Source: Candidatus Thalassospirochaeta sargassi (GTDB lineage: Bacteria; Spirochaetota; Spirochaetia; UBA9216). Taken from it: a stretch of DNA of 64,000 nucleotides. The position numbers and the translations under genes were made by a program. Numbering within the stretch: position 1 is the first letter of the stretch; every line of letters begins with the position of its first letter. The notes below the pieces were generated by a model. It was not told the DNA's origin. It made no database searches and saw only the letters and a program-made list of their open reading frames with translations. Of this stretch, positions 53,600-63,086 are shown piece by piece. The stretch spans positions 68,844-132,843 of the forward strand of contig JAQQAL010000022.1 of assembly GCA_028532855.1 (NCBI GenBank). The letters are read 5' to 3'.

Positions 53600-55725
53600 C
53601 TAAGCTGCTCCTCAAGCATTTCAGGTGTGACAGGTATTTCAGTAATCATTCTGCCTGAGGCCTGTGATATTGCAGCAGTGAATGCCGCTGCAGGCCCCTC
53701 GTTCGGCAGCTCTCCGGCTGCTTTTGCGCCGAAGGGCCCATACCTGTAGGGGTTGTCAATGAAAACACATTCGGTGTCAGGAAAATCAAGGGTTGTAGGT
53801 ATCGTATAATCTGTAAACGATACCTGAGCAGGCTTTCCATTTATCATCTGCATTTTTTCTATGGAAGAATATCCAAGACTCTGGGCCGTGCCACCCTGCA
53901 TCTGCCCCTCAAGGATCTTAATATCAATCGGTGTTCCAACATCATAGACTGCCCATGACCCAGTGATTTTTATCTCAAATGTTATGGGATCAATTTCAAC
54001 CTCTATCACATTGACTGCCCAGGAGTATGCAGGATATGCGTCGCCTGTGAAAGTCTCCTCATCCCAATCAAACTCGGGCGGATGTACATAGCTTTTTTCA
54101 ACAGAAGAAGGAGAGTTAATATCATCTTCAATCTTCTGCTTAAGCATAGCGGCTGCATCCTGAATGAGCTTTCCGACTATCATAATTGTCCGTGATGCAA
54201 CTGTAGGTCCTGAATCAGGAACTATGTCGGTATCAGGGTTTGTGAAAATAATGGCCTCAAGGGGGAGCCCCGATTCCTCAGCGACAATTTTTCTAAGGGT
54301 GATTGATGCGCCCTGTCCCATCTCAACATTTGAAACGAGGATGCGAAGTCTACCGCCTGCAGAAGTCTGTTTATCAGGCTCCCACTCGAGTCTTACAAGG
54401 CTTTTAATTATTTCCTGTTCGCCGTTTCCGGTAAAAGCACCTCCGTGGGCTGCGAAGGATATGCCGATGCCTTTCATTTTATCGCCGGCCTGTGAAGTTT
54501 TTTCATATTCAGCCCATTTGCTGCTGTAGTCCGAGATTTCTTCTACCCGGCTGATCATTTCTTCAAGCTTAATATCATCCCGGAATATGCCGCTGGTGAC
54601 TGAAATGTCCCCGCGTTGAAAGAGGTAGCGGCGCTTTAATTCAAGCGGAGCAGCATTAAGCTTGCGCGCAAGATAATACATATTCATATCAGCTGCAAAA
54701 AGGGCCTGTGGGCCCCCGAAGCCGCGGAAGGCTCCGGAAGGGATATGGTTTGTCTTCATGGTTCGGCCGCGCACTTTTACATCGGCTATGTTGTAGGCGC
54801 CGGTAGAAATGAAAATTGCGCGCTCAAGAACTACCCCCGAGAGTGATTCATACGCACCCGCGTCAATGCGGCAGTCAATGTCCATCGCGGTTATATTGCC
54901 TTCAGAATCAACCGCGGTCCTGATTTTAATAAGGGAAGGGTGCCTCTTGGGTGTGACGCTCATATCATTTCTCCGGTCAAGAACAATCTTGACCGGTTTG
55001 CCGCTGACTATAGCGGCTGCGGCTGCCTGCCCGGCAAGTATTGAAGGGTAATCCTCTTTTCCGCCGAAAGCCCCTCCTGTGATACTCTGAATAACCCGAA
55101 CATTATCATCATCAAGATTAAAGGCGTTTTTAAGAGAATTCTTTATATAATAAGGGCACTGCATAGAACCGTATACTGTAAGCTTTCCTTCGTTGAACTC
55201 GGCTATCATTCCCTGGGGTTCCATATACGCCTGTTCCTGCATCCCTGTTCGATATTGATTTTCAAAGATCTGAGCAGCTTCTTTAAAACTCTTATCAGGA
55301 TTCCCCTTAATAATTGTGTAATCATTGAAAAAGTCAGCCGCGTCTTCAATCACTGATACTGCAGGAAGTGGAGTGTATTCTATTTTTGTCTGAATACAGA
55401 GCTTTTCACAAACTTCAATCCTCGGGCCTGTATAAGCGCAAACAGGCTGCCCAAAATACAAGACCTCGCTTTCCGCAAAAAAAGGCCAGTCCTGAGCAAC
55501 AATTGAAGCCCTGTTCATACCTGTGAAACTCTTACCGTCCACATAAAAATAACCCTCAGGCAATTCAGGTTTTTTTATCGTGTTTATCTTTCCGTGCTGG
55601 AAGTCGGCTGATTTAACAGCCATGGCAAGCATGCCCGGTTTTATAACATCCGATATATAAACTGCTGAGCCTGATGATTTATTTTTAGAATCGTCACGGT
55701 TTACCGGACGGCTTATCTTATGCAA
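53596..55725 (-). CDS. Molybdenum hydroxylase catalytic subunit (XdhA-like), first set
   Basis: 709 residues of the xanthine-dehydrogenase molybdopterin family: QEQAYMEPQ, TGGAFGGKEDYP, IPSGAFRGFGGPQ, NVEMGQGASI and the C-terminal GPFGAKAAGELP with the catalytic Glu. It hydroxylates a purine ring (xanthine, hypoxanthine or related) at molybdenum. Gene follows the PLP enzyme by 10 bases. The second XdhA-like protein in the operon (60290) is 62 residues longer and clearly divergent, suggesting different substrates. Confidence 0.9.
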   Translation of the reverse strand: MHKISRPVNRDDSKNKSSGSAVYISDVIKPGMLAMAVKSADFQHGKINTIKKPELPEGYFYVDGKSFTGMNRASIVAQDWPFFAESEVLYFGQPVCAYTGPRIEVCEKLCIQTKIEYTPLPAVSVIEDAADFFNDYTIIKGNPDKSFKEAAQIFENQYRTGMQEQAYMEPQGMIAEFNEGKLTVYGSMQCPYYIKNSLKNAFNLDDDNVRVIQSITGGAFGGKEDYPSILAGQAAAAAIVSGKPVKIVLDRRNDMSVTPKRHPSLIKIRTAVDSEGNITAMDIDCRIDAGAYESLSGVVLERAIFISTGAYNIADVKVRGRTMKTNHIPSGAFRGFGGPQALFAADMNMYYLARKLNAAPLELKRRYLFQRGDISVTSGIFRDDIKLEEMISRVEEISDYSSKWAEYEKTSQAGDKMKGIGISFAAHGGAFTGNGEQEIIKSLVRLEWEPDKQTSAGGRLRILVSNVEMGQGASITLRKIVAEESGLPLEAIIFTNPDTDIVPDSGPTVASRTIMIVGKLIQDAAAMLKQKIEDDINSPSSVEKSYVHPPEFDWDEETFTGDAYPAYSWAVNVIEVEIDPITFEIKITGSWAVYDVGTPIDIKILEGQMQGGTAQSLGYSSIEKMQMINGKPAQVSFTDYTIPTTLDFPDTECVFIDNPYRYGPFGAKAAGELPNEGPAAAFTAAISQASGRMITEIPVTPEMLEEQLR

Positions 55726-55735
55726 ATTAACACTC

Positions 55736-56896
55736 CTAAATATCTATCGATTTCATTGCTCCTTCGATATCTTTAAGTCCGCTTCCGGTAACAAGTAGAA
55801 CGGTAATATCGTTATTACTGATCTTGTCGCGGGCTTTAAGAAGGCCAGCAAGGACCGAAGAGGATGAGGGTTCGGCGAACAGGCCTGTTGAAGATGCAAG
55901 CATTTGCTGAGCAGAAAGTATTTCCTCGTCGGTAACGGTTACCCCGGCTCCTCCATATTTTTTCAGCATTTTTAATGCAAAATAACCGTTACGCGGAACG
56001 TCAACTGATATAGAATCAGCCAGGGTGTCTGATCTAAGCGGATCTGAAAAATCGCCATCGGCTAAAGCCCTGTTTATGGCTGAAGACCCCTCAGCCTGAA
56101 CAGAATGAATGATCGGTACTTTTTCAATGAATCCCATTTTTAGAAGATCGCAAAAGCCGCGATAGAGTCCGCCAAGAATTACTCCGTCGCCCACAGGTAC
56201 AAAAACATGATCAGGAGCTTTTCCGAGTTCTGTGAAAATCTCCAGAGCGGCTGTCTTCTTGCCCTCAAGGGTGAGTGGATTATAAGCAGTATTGCGATTC
56301 ATGCCGCCATACTTATCGGTATATTCAATAGACTTGTCGAATGCCAGATCATATGTCCCTTCTACGAGGGTTACATCGGCTCCGTACTGAAGCGCCTGAA
56401 CCATCTTCGCTTTCGGTGCTGAATCAGGAATGAATATTTTGACCTTGATTCCTGCTGCTGCTCCAACGCCGGCCATTGATGAGGCGGCATTTCCGGTTGA
56501 GGCTACAACTATGTTATCAATGCGATACTTTTTAGCGAAGGCGGCAACAAGATATGAGGCCCTGTCCTTCAGAGAGCCTGTAGGATTCAGGGTGTCATCT
56601 TTGATAAAAAGGTTTTTGAGGTCTAATTGTTTTCTTAGATTTTCCGGCTTCCATAGGGGAGTCATGCCTACTGGAATCGAAGGAAAGAATTCATGCTCAA
56701 CCGGCAGGAGCTCGTGAATGAAAGCGATCGGGTCAGTTGCGGGATCAATTGCCGGCTGACCTTCGCATATTGTTTCAAGAACTCCCCGCAGGGGTCTGTC
56801 AGCCCTGCCTGCTGAACGGCAGGCGGGGCAGAGCCTTACATTCGGCTTTATATCAAAGGTAAGTCCGCACTCAGTACATTGGTAGTAAAATCTCAT
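55736..56896 (-). CDS. Threonine-synthase-like PLP lyase
   Basis: 386 residues. An N-terminal zinc ribbon (Cys7, Cys10, Cys23, Cys26) precedes a fold type II PLP domain with the lysine in NPTGSLKDRAS (Lys110), STGNAASSMAG and the PLP-phosphate loop. These marks fit threonine synthase or a relative. In E. coli the corresponding cluster has YgeX (diaminopropionate ammonia-lyase), also fold type II; this protein may take over that step. No other threonine gene is near. Start ATG 56896 overlaps the ygeY stop (ATGA). Confidence 0.75.
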   Translation of the reverse strand: MRFYYQCTECGLTFDIKPNVRLCPACRSAGRADRPLRGVLETICEGQPAIDPATDPIAFIHELLPVEHEFFPSIPVGMTPLWKPENLRKQLDLKNLFIKDDTLNPTGSLKDRASYLVAAFAKKYRIDNIVVASTGNAASSMAGVGAAAGIKVKIFIPDSAPKAKMVQALQYGADVTLVEGTYDLAFDKSIEYTDKYGGMNRNTAYNPLTLEGKKTAALEIFTELGKAPDHVFVPVGDGVILGGLYRGFCDLLKMGFIEKVPIIHSVQAEGSSAINRALADGDFSDPLRSDTLADSISVDVPRNGYFALKMLKKYGGAGVTVTDEEILSAQQMLASSTGLFAEPSSSSVLAGLLKARDKISNNDITVLLVTGSGLKDIEGAMKSIDI

Positions 56897-58095
56897 ATGC
56901 TTCCTTCCAGGCTGTATACAAGTGCAGCATAAAATGCGCTGCATGTTACAAGATCACTTATACGGTTTTTTTCGTTTGGTGCATGGGCCTCGTTTTCATC
57001 ACCGGGACCGAAGCCAATTGTCGGGATACTGTACCGTCCGCATACAGCAACAGCATTTGTCGAAAAGGTCCACTTGTCAACCTTGACTCTGCTTCCATAG
57101 AGTTTCTGATACGCTGTGACGCCTGAAGTCACCAGCGGATGATCAGCATCTATCTTCCATGTTGGAAAATATAGATCCTGTCCATATTTTGTTCCCTTCC
57201 AACTAATTTTATCGTAATACGGAACTGTAACATCTTCAGATTCTGGAATTGCATCTTTTACCTGATTTACAGCAAACTCTTCTGTTTCTCCCCATGTAAG
57301 GCGTCTGTCTAGATAAAGTTCGGCTGTATCCGGAACTGCACATTGCGACGGTCCCGCAGCGGACATCTGCGATACAACAATAGTCCCCTTGCCCAGAAAG
57401 TTCTCATCGTCAGGAGGGAGCTCATCATTGAGTTTTTCCATTGCAGCAGCACCGCGGGCGGCTTTATAGGCTGCATTGTCTCCGCGTTCGGGAGCTGATC
57501 CGTGGCATGAGATCCCCCGGAACTTTACCTTCATCTCCATTCTCCCCCTATGTCCGCGATAAATGTTACAGGATGAGGGCTCTGTACTAACGAAGAAATC
57601 TGGAATTATATTTTCTTCTTCAATCATATACTTCCAGCACATACCGTCACAGTCTTCTTCCATTATGGTAAAAGTTAACAGTATCTTGAATTCACCGTCG
57701 TATCCGAGTTCTTTAAGAATTCTTCCGGCGGTTATCATTGAAGCGGCTCCGCCTTTCTGGTCTGTCGAGCCACGGCCTAGAACATGTTCGTCGGTAATTA
57801 TTCCTGAAAAGGGATCAGTATTCCATTGAGCCGGATCACCAACAGTAACAGTATCGATATGTGCATCAAAGGCAAGAATTTTTGACCCTCGGCCTATTTC
57901 AGCAACAAGGTTTCCTAGGCCGTCTATCTCAACCCTGTCAAAACCTGCTTCTTCACAAAGCTGTTTTAACTTATGTATTACGTTCTTTTCTTCACCGCTG
58001 AAACTGGGGATCTTTACAAGAGCGGAAAGGGTTTCTGCCGTATGGGAACGGTAATCTTCAGAAAGTTGTCTTATTTTATCATAATTTATATTCAT
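56893..58095 (-). CDS. ygeY: YgeY-type M20 hydrolase
   Basis: 400 residues with extensive similarity to YgeY as I recall it: FDAHIDTV, GRGSTDQKGG, EEDCDGMCWKY, STEPSSCNIYRGHRGRME, SCHGSAPERGDNA, RRLTWGET and GFGPGDENEAHAPNEK. YgeY belongs to the purine degradation gene set and is believed to hydrolyse a ureido/carbamoyl intermediate. The stop of the DHOD-like gene overlaps its ATG. Confidence 0.9.
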   Translation of the reverse strand: MNINYDKIRQLSEDYRSHTAETLSALVKIPSFSGEEKNVIHKLKQLCEEAGFDRVEIDGLGNLVAEIGRGSKILAFDAHIDTVTVGDPAQWNTDPFSGIITDEHVLGRGSTDQKGGAASMITAGRILKELGYDGEFKILLTFTIMEEDCDGMCWKYMIEEENIIPDFFVSTEPSSCNIYRGHRGRMEMKVKFRGISCHGSAPERGDNAAYKAARGAAAMEKLNDELPPDDENFLGKGTIVVSQMSAAGPSQCAVPDTAELYLDRRLTWGETEEFAVNQVKDAIPESEDVTVPYYDKISWKGTKYGQDLYFPTWKIDADHPLVTSGVTAYQKLYGSRVKVDKWTFSTNAVAVCGRYSIPTIGFGPGDENEAHAPNEKNRISDLVTCSAFYAALVYSLEGSI

Positions 58096-59006
58096 TAGTT
58101 TCTCCGATTCTCAAGATTATCTATATATTTATTCTTAATATCACTGACTGAATTGTAACCCTCAGAGTCAAGCCAGGCGGAAAGTTCGGATGCAATACGG
58201 CCATAGGTTTCAGGCCCCCCGCTGATTGCTGCTGTACAAACCTGAACAAGAGATGCACCGGCCATTAAGAATTTGGCAGCATCCTCACCACTGCTTATTC
58301 CTCCCACACCTATGATGGGTTTTTTTACGAGTCTGGCAAGTTGACATACAATACCAAGGGCAATAGGCTGCAGCGGAGGACCCGACATCCAGCCCTGGCC
58401 CCAGCTGGAACCGAGAGAGGGGCTGCATTTAGAGGGGTTGAAATCAAGTGCCGGTCCGAATGAGTTGACAGCGACAAATCCGTCCACTATAGGTTCAGCC
58501 GTGAGGACAAGCTCTTCAAGCTTTGGAAAATTCGGTGAGATCTTCATGAGTACAGGAATGGAAACACTCTTTTTCAAACTTTCAGCAACCTCAATGAGAG
58601 GAGAAATATCATGACCTGTGTAATGTGTAGAAAATTCTATTGCTGCAGGTTTAACTTCATCTTCAAGTATTCTTCCAAGCTCTGCCACATCTTTTGCGCT
58701 GTATCCGATCGATGCTATGAGGGGTATCTCTGTAGAATTGCTAACAGTTTTAAGCTCTGGGATAAACTTACTGTATTCGTCTTCAAGCCATGTTTCGCAA
58801 TTAAGAAGGCCCCCGGCAATTGTCTTCTTCATAGTGGGGCGTGGATCAACAGCCGGTAATATAGAAAAGGTTTTGGAAACAATTGACCCGGCGCCTGTTT
58901 CAGCGGCTTTTAACATTAGAGCTGCTGTTTTAACATTCGGACCTGCGGCAGGCATTACGGGGTTCGGAAAATCAATACCGAAAACATTACTTTTTAAATC
59001 AGCCAT
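58095..59006 (-). CDS. Dihydroorotate-dehydrogenase-like flavoprotein (no catalytic Cys)
   Basis: 303 residues of the DHOD class 1 / PreA barrel: FPNPVMPAAGPN at the N-terminus, PVLMKISPNFP, VAVNSFGPALDF and the FMN loop IIGVGGISSGEDA. The strand with the catalytic Cys (NFSCPQ in PreA at 16734) reads EFSTHYTGHD here (about residues 124-133), with no Cys or Ser in the expected place. It may therefore do a different reaction or use another base, possibly reduction of a purine-derived intermediate. Overlaps ssnA and ygeY genes. Confidence 0.75.
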   Translation of the reverse strand: MADLKSNVFGIDFPNPVMPAAGPNVKTAALMLKAAETGAGSIVSKTFSILPAVDPRPTMKKTIAGGLLNCETWLEDEYSKFIPELKTVSNSTEIPLIASIGYSAKDVAELGRILEDEVKPAAIEFSTHYTGHDISPLIEVAESLKKSVSIPVLMKISPNFPKLEELVLTAEPIVDGFVAVNSFGPALDFNPSKCSPSLGSSWGQGWMSGPPLQPIALGIVCQLARLVKKPIIGVGGISSGEDAAKFLMAGASLVQVCTAAISGGPETYGRIASELSAWLDSEGYNSVSDIKNKYIDNLENRRN

Positions 59007-60300
59007 AGTATCTCCTGTGCAAAGAGGCTGCAGCGGCTTTTATTTCATCTCTAAGGGCTTCTTCAAAGGTGAAGGTCAGTTTTCCATTCTCATAAAGGAT
59101 CCTGCCGGATGATATCGTCATGTAGACATTGCCGCCCTTCGCTCCGAAAATAAGGTGCCCCAGAGCGTTTTCTGCAGTTATGGGGGTTAGCGGAATATAA
59201 TCGAGAACGGCTATATCCGCATCATAGTTTGATTCTATTCTGCCGCAGGACGGAAAAAACTCAGAAAGCAGTTTTTCAGGATTGCGAATGAAAGCATTTT
59301 CGAGAGAGGAAAAATTCTCAGACAAACCGCTTCCCATTAGGTACTGAGCTCGAAGCGTTGCGAGCATATCAAAACTCATGCCGTCGGTTCCGATAAGGTA
59401 GGACGGAAACCTTTCCCGTGCCGGCTTTCCGACACAATTGTTAGCGTTGGATTCGGGGTTACTAACAATAAACGGTTGCACTTCTCTGAGGATGTTGAAA
59501 TCTTTTTCCGACAGATGAATACAATGTGCCAGTATGGATTGACGGCTCAGGAGCCCGAATGAGTGAAGCCGGTCAACGGGACCTGCAAATCCTTCGTGGA
59601 TACAGTAATCCAAATCTTCATGCCCCTCACCGCAGTGGATGTGGACGGGGACGTCTTCTGCATTATTTCGAATAATATCTGAGGCAATTTTCATGCTTTT
59701 TTTTGAAAGGGTGAAGTTTGCATGCATTCCGAGCATCCCGCGCGTTGTCCCGCTCTCCCTGTATTTGTTTATGAATGATACTGATTCTTCAAAATGCTCG
59801 GCTGTACTTTCGCAACTTATCCTATCAGAAGCTTCAAAGCAGCATACATTTTTGATTCCGGAAAGGTCGAAAGCCCTGTGAACTGTTTCGAGGCTGCCGG
59901 AGACGTAATTCATTGATGCGTGATGATCAAAAACGCAGGTTACCCCGTGTTTTACAGCGTCAATCACCCCTGCAACCGCACTGTAATAAACTGACTCTTC
60001 ATTATGTACAGAATCAAGAGGCCACCAGAAATTTTCCAATACATCGGTGAAGGTTTCAGTAGGCCCCTTGGCAGCCAAGCCGGCTGACAGCCCTGAGTAG
60101 AGGTGGGCGTGAGGGTTAACAAAGCCCGGCATGGCTATTCGCCCGCCTAGATCAACATGCTGTGCATCACCTGGGGAATTTAGAGAACCACTCGCCGCGA
60201 CTGATAATATTTTACCGTCTTCGATGAGGATGTCTCCACTCTCAATAAATATATCCGGAGAGATAATTACTGCATTTTCAAGAAGTAATTTATTGTTCAT
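58999..60300 (-). CDS. ssnA: SsnA-like amidohydrolase
   Basis: 433 residues of the amidohydrolase family. PGFVNPHAHLYSGLSAGL (metal HxH), NFWWPLDSVHNEESVYYSAV, TCVFDHHAS, HIHCGEG, LAHCIHLS, NANNCVGKP and GTDGMSFDM match the SsnA group known from purine degradation clusters. It is expected to open or deaminate a purine ring derivative; the natural substrate is unsettled in the literature. It overlaps the XdhA2 gene by 11 bases. Confidence 0.85.
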   Translation of the reverse strand: MNNKLLLENAVIISPDIFIESGDILIEDGKILSVAASGSLNSPGDAQHVDLGGRIAMPGFVNPHAHLYSGLSAGLAAKGPTETFTDVLENFWWPLDSVHNEESVYYSAVAGVIDAVKHGVTCVFDHHASMNYVSGSLETVHRAFDLSGIKNVCCFEASDRISCESTAEHFEESVSFINKYRESGTTRGMLGMHANFTLSKKSMKIASDIIRNNAEDVPVHIHCGEGHEDLDYCIHEGFAGPVDRLHSFGLLSRQSILAHCIHLSEKDFNILREVQPFIVSNPESNANNCVGKPARERFPSYLIGTDGMSFDMLATLRAQYLMGSGLSENFSSLENAFIRNPEKLLSEFFPSCGRIESNYDADIAVLDYIPLTPITAENALGHLIFGAKGGNVYMTISSGRILYENGKLTFTFEEALRDEIKAAAASLHRRYYG

Positions 60301-62605
60301 TAAGCAGTTTCCAAACCTTCTCAGGAGTAAAGGGCGTATGCCTCAGCCTGATCCCGACCGCGTCGTAAACTGCATTAGCTATAGCAGGAGCCGGGCCGTT
60401 AAGAGCTATTTCTCCTACCGATTTTGCTCCGTATGGACCGGTATCTTCATAGGTGTCGGCTAAGATTGTAATAATTTCCGGGGTATCAACAGTATTGAAT
60501 ATCTTATAGCGCCCGAGATCCGGATTTGTCATACGCCCGTTAGAGTTGAAGATATAGTCTTCGGTTAGAGCATATGATATGCCGTTTAAAACAGCACCCT
60601 CAACCTGACCTTCGGCAAGAAGAGGATTTAGAGGATGTCCGCAGTCAACGGCTGCTGCTATTCTGTTTAAGATTATTTCGCCTGTTTCTATATCAACCTC
60701 AAGATCTGCAAACTGGGCAGTGAACGGCGGAGGCGATTCATGAGCAACAAACGAGGAAGAGGCCTGAATCTGAAGCTGGCCGGATGTGTATAGCCTGAAA
60801 GCGCAGATTTCACCGTATTCAACGGTACGTCCGTCTCTGCTGCTGACTTTTGAATCTTCAACCTTCAGTTCGTTTTTATCTGCGCCGAGCATTTCTGATG
60901 CCGCTTTGAGAATAAGATCATATACCTTCAGCGCGCATTGCTTAACTGCATTCCCGGTGATGTAAGTTGTTGATGATGCATAAGCTCCTGTGTCGAAAGG
61001 GGTAGTGTCTGTGTCGGATGACAGGACTATCATTTTACTGTAATCAGTTTTAAGGGCTTCAGCAGCTATCTGTGCAAGAATGGTATCGCTGCCTGTACCT
61101 ATGTCAGTAGCCCCGGTATTCAGGTTAAATGAACCGTCTTCATTCATCTTGATATGGCAGCTTGCCATATCTATTTCGGGAATACCGGAACCCTGCATTG
61201 CTACGGCCGCGCCGACCCCTCTGATGCGGTTTCCGTTCCGAAGCTTTTTGCCGCGCAGTTTTTCCCATTCTATTGCTTTTGCTCCGCGATCAATACATTC
61301 GGTGAGGCCGCATGATTTAATAAACTGCCTTACACCCTCCTTGCCTTCGCCGAGGGCTTCAAAGACCCTGGATGTTTCTCCACTTTTAATATGACGTTTT
61401 TTTACATATTCACAGAAATCTTCGCCGCAGTATCTTGCAGCTTCGTCAATATGCTGATTTAGGGCGAAATATCCCTGGGTCGCACCGTATCCGCGGTATG
61501 CACCTCCGACAGGTAGATTGGTATATACAGAACGTCCTGAAAACCTTAGATTTTCAATTTTGTTAAACAGAGGAAGCACCTTTGCACCGGCATTTGATAA
61601 CACCGTTAAGGCATGAGGAGCATAGGCGCCTGCATTCATTAAATCATCCACGTCTAATGCTGTTATTGTTCCGTCTTTTTGAACACCCATTTTAATCCTG
61701 CTGCGCATGGCGTGCCTGGTTCTGGCGCTGATGAATACCTCTTTGCGGCTTAATACAATTTTTATGCTGCGTTTCAGTCTCCATGCGGCAAGAGCTGCAA
61801 CCTGTTCAAGAAAAACTTCCTGTTTACCACCGAAACCACCGCCGACCCGCGGCTTGATAACTCTGATGTTTTTAATTTCAATTCCGCAGACAATGCTTAC
61901 AATTCTTCGCACATGATAAGGGACCTGGGTTGCAGTAATTATCACTAAACGGCCTCTCTCATCAAAGTGGACTGAAACAGCATGCGGTTCGGTTGCACAG
62001 TGGGAGGCATACTGCATGCTGTAGGTTTCATCAATTATCAAGTCAGCCTGTTTAAAGCCTTTTTCCAGATCTCCGAATCCAGTGACGATTTCAGCTGCAA
62101 TATTCTCTTCAGGTTTGTAGGTTACGGGTATTGCAGGATACTCATCGTCACTATGTATAACGGGGGAGCCGGCATCAATAGCTTTTTCAATATCAAACAG
62201 GGCGGGAAGCTGTTCAATTTCAACCTTTATCAATTTGAGAGCAGCTTCAGCCTGTTTATATGTATCTGCGACAACCGCTGCAATGCGGTCTCCGACAAAT
62301 CTTACTTTTTTGTCGAACATTCTACAGTCATATGGCGAGGGTTCGGGGTATCCCTGACCGGCAGTGGTATGAAGGGTGTCGGGGGTATTTCCATGGTACA
62401 GGATGAGTTTTACGCCGTCTGCCTGCTCTGCGGCTTTGTAATCAATACTGCTTATTATTCCGTTGGCTATGTCTGAATACAGAAAAGCTATGTGCAGAGG
62501 TGTGTCAGTCATAAAATCATCAGTGTATTTTTCATTTCCGCAAGCCAGTGCTATAGAATCTATTTTTGAATGGGAATGTCCGGCATTGGTGAATTTTTCA
62601 GACAT
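60290..62605 (-). CDS. Molybdenum hydroxylase catalytic subunit (XdhA/XdhD-like), second set
   Basis: 771 residues of the same family, with a complete first domain (GNEKYTDDF, RFVGDRIAAVVAD) and VGGGFGGKQEVFLEQ, VGGAYRGYG, TDIGTGSDTIL and GPYGAKSVGEIALNG carrying the active-site Glu. Its first domain is complete, unlike that of the first set. Substrate unknown; purines or other N-heterocycles. Overlaps the 2Fe-2S gene by 8 bases. Confidence 0.9.
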   Translation of the reverse strand: MSEKFTNAGHSHSKIDSIALACGNEKYTDDFMTDTPLHIAFLYSDIANGIISSIDYKAAEQADGVKLILYHGNTPDTLHTTAGQGYPEPSPYDCRMFDKKVRFVGDRIAAVVADTYKQAEAALKLIKVEIEQLPALFDIEKAIDAGSPVIHSDDEYPAIPVTYKPEENIAAEIVTGFGDLEKGFKQADLIIDETYSMQYASHCATEPHAVSVHFDERGRLVIITATQVPYHVRRIVSIVCGIEIKNIRVIKPRVGGGFGGKQEVFLEQVAALAAWRLKRSIKIVLSRKEVFISARTRHAMRSRIKMGVQKDGTITALDVDDLMNAGAYAPHALTVLSNAGAKVLPLFNKIENLRFSGRSVYTNLPVGGAYRGYGATQGYFALNQHIDEAARYCGEDFCEYVKKRHIKSGETSRVFEALGEGKEGVRQFIKSCGLTECIDRGAKAIEWEKLRGKKLRNGNRIRGVGAAVAMQGSGIPEIDMASCHIKMNEDGSFNLNTGATDIGTGSDTILAQIAAEALKTDYSKMIVLSSDTDTTPFDTGAYASSTTYITGNAVKQCALKVYDLILKAASEMLGADKNELKVEDSKVSSRDGRTVEYGEICAFRLYTSGQLQIQASSSFVAHESPPPFTAQFADLEVDIETGEIILNRIAAAVDCGHPLNPLLAEGQVEGAVLNGISYALTEDYIFNSNGRMTNPDLGRYKIFNTVDTPEIITILADTYEDTGPYGAKSVGEIALNGPAPAIANAVYDAVGIRLRHTPFTPEKVWKLLNEQ

Positions 62606-63086
62606 GTTCCGCCTCCTTCATCAGACGGCCGGCAAGTTTGACAGCTTCAAGTATCTTAACGTAGCCTGTACATCTGCATATATTACCGTCTAATGCTCGG
62701 CGAATATCTTTTTCATCCGGATCATGGTTTTCGAGAAGAAGTGCATATGTGCTTAATATCTGTCCGGGAGTACAGAATCCGCATTGAACTGCGCCGCTTT
62801 CAGCAAAAGCTCTTTGAATAGGATGGGGGTTGTGAATGTCCCCAAGTGCCTTTACAGTAAGAATTTCCCCGTCTTTTGCACTCGCTGCAAGAACCATGCA
62901 GGAGTTGACTGTTCTGCCGTTAAGTATGACAACGCATGCACCGCAGTCCCCGGTTTGGCATCCGTTATGAACTTCGGTATATCCGTTATCTCTTAAAACC
63001 TTTAATAAACTGTCTTTGGGATTGATTGTAAAAACGACATCTTTACCATTTATCACGTAGTTTACGATTAGAAGATTATTCATCAA
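62598..63086 (-). CDS. Molybdenum hydroxylase 2Fe-2S subunit (XdhC-like), second set
   Basis: 162 residues with CQTGDCGACVVILNG plus CMVLA for the first cluster and CGFCTPGQIL plus CRCTGY for the second. Overlaps the FAD gene by 11 bases and the large subunit by 8, so the three-part set is translationally coupled. Confidence 0.95.
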   Translation of the reverse strand: MMNNLLIVNYVINGKDVVFTINPKDSLLKVLRDNGYTEVHNGCQTGDCGACVVILNGRTVNSCMVLAASAKDGEILTVKALGDIHNPHPIQRAFAESGAVQCGFCTPGQILSTYALLLENHDPDEKDIRRALDGNICRCTGYVKILEAVKLAGRLMKEAEHV

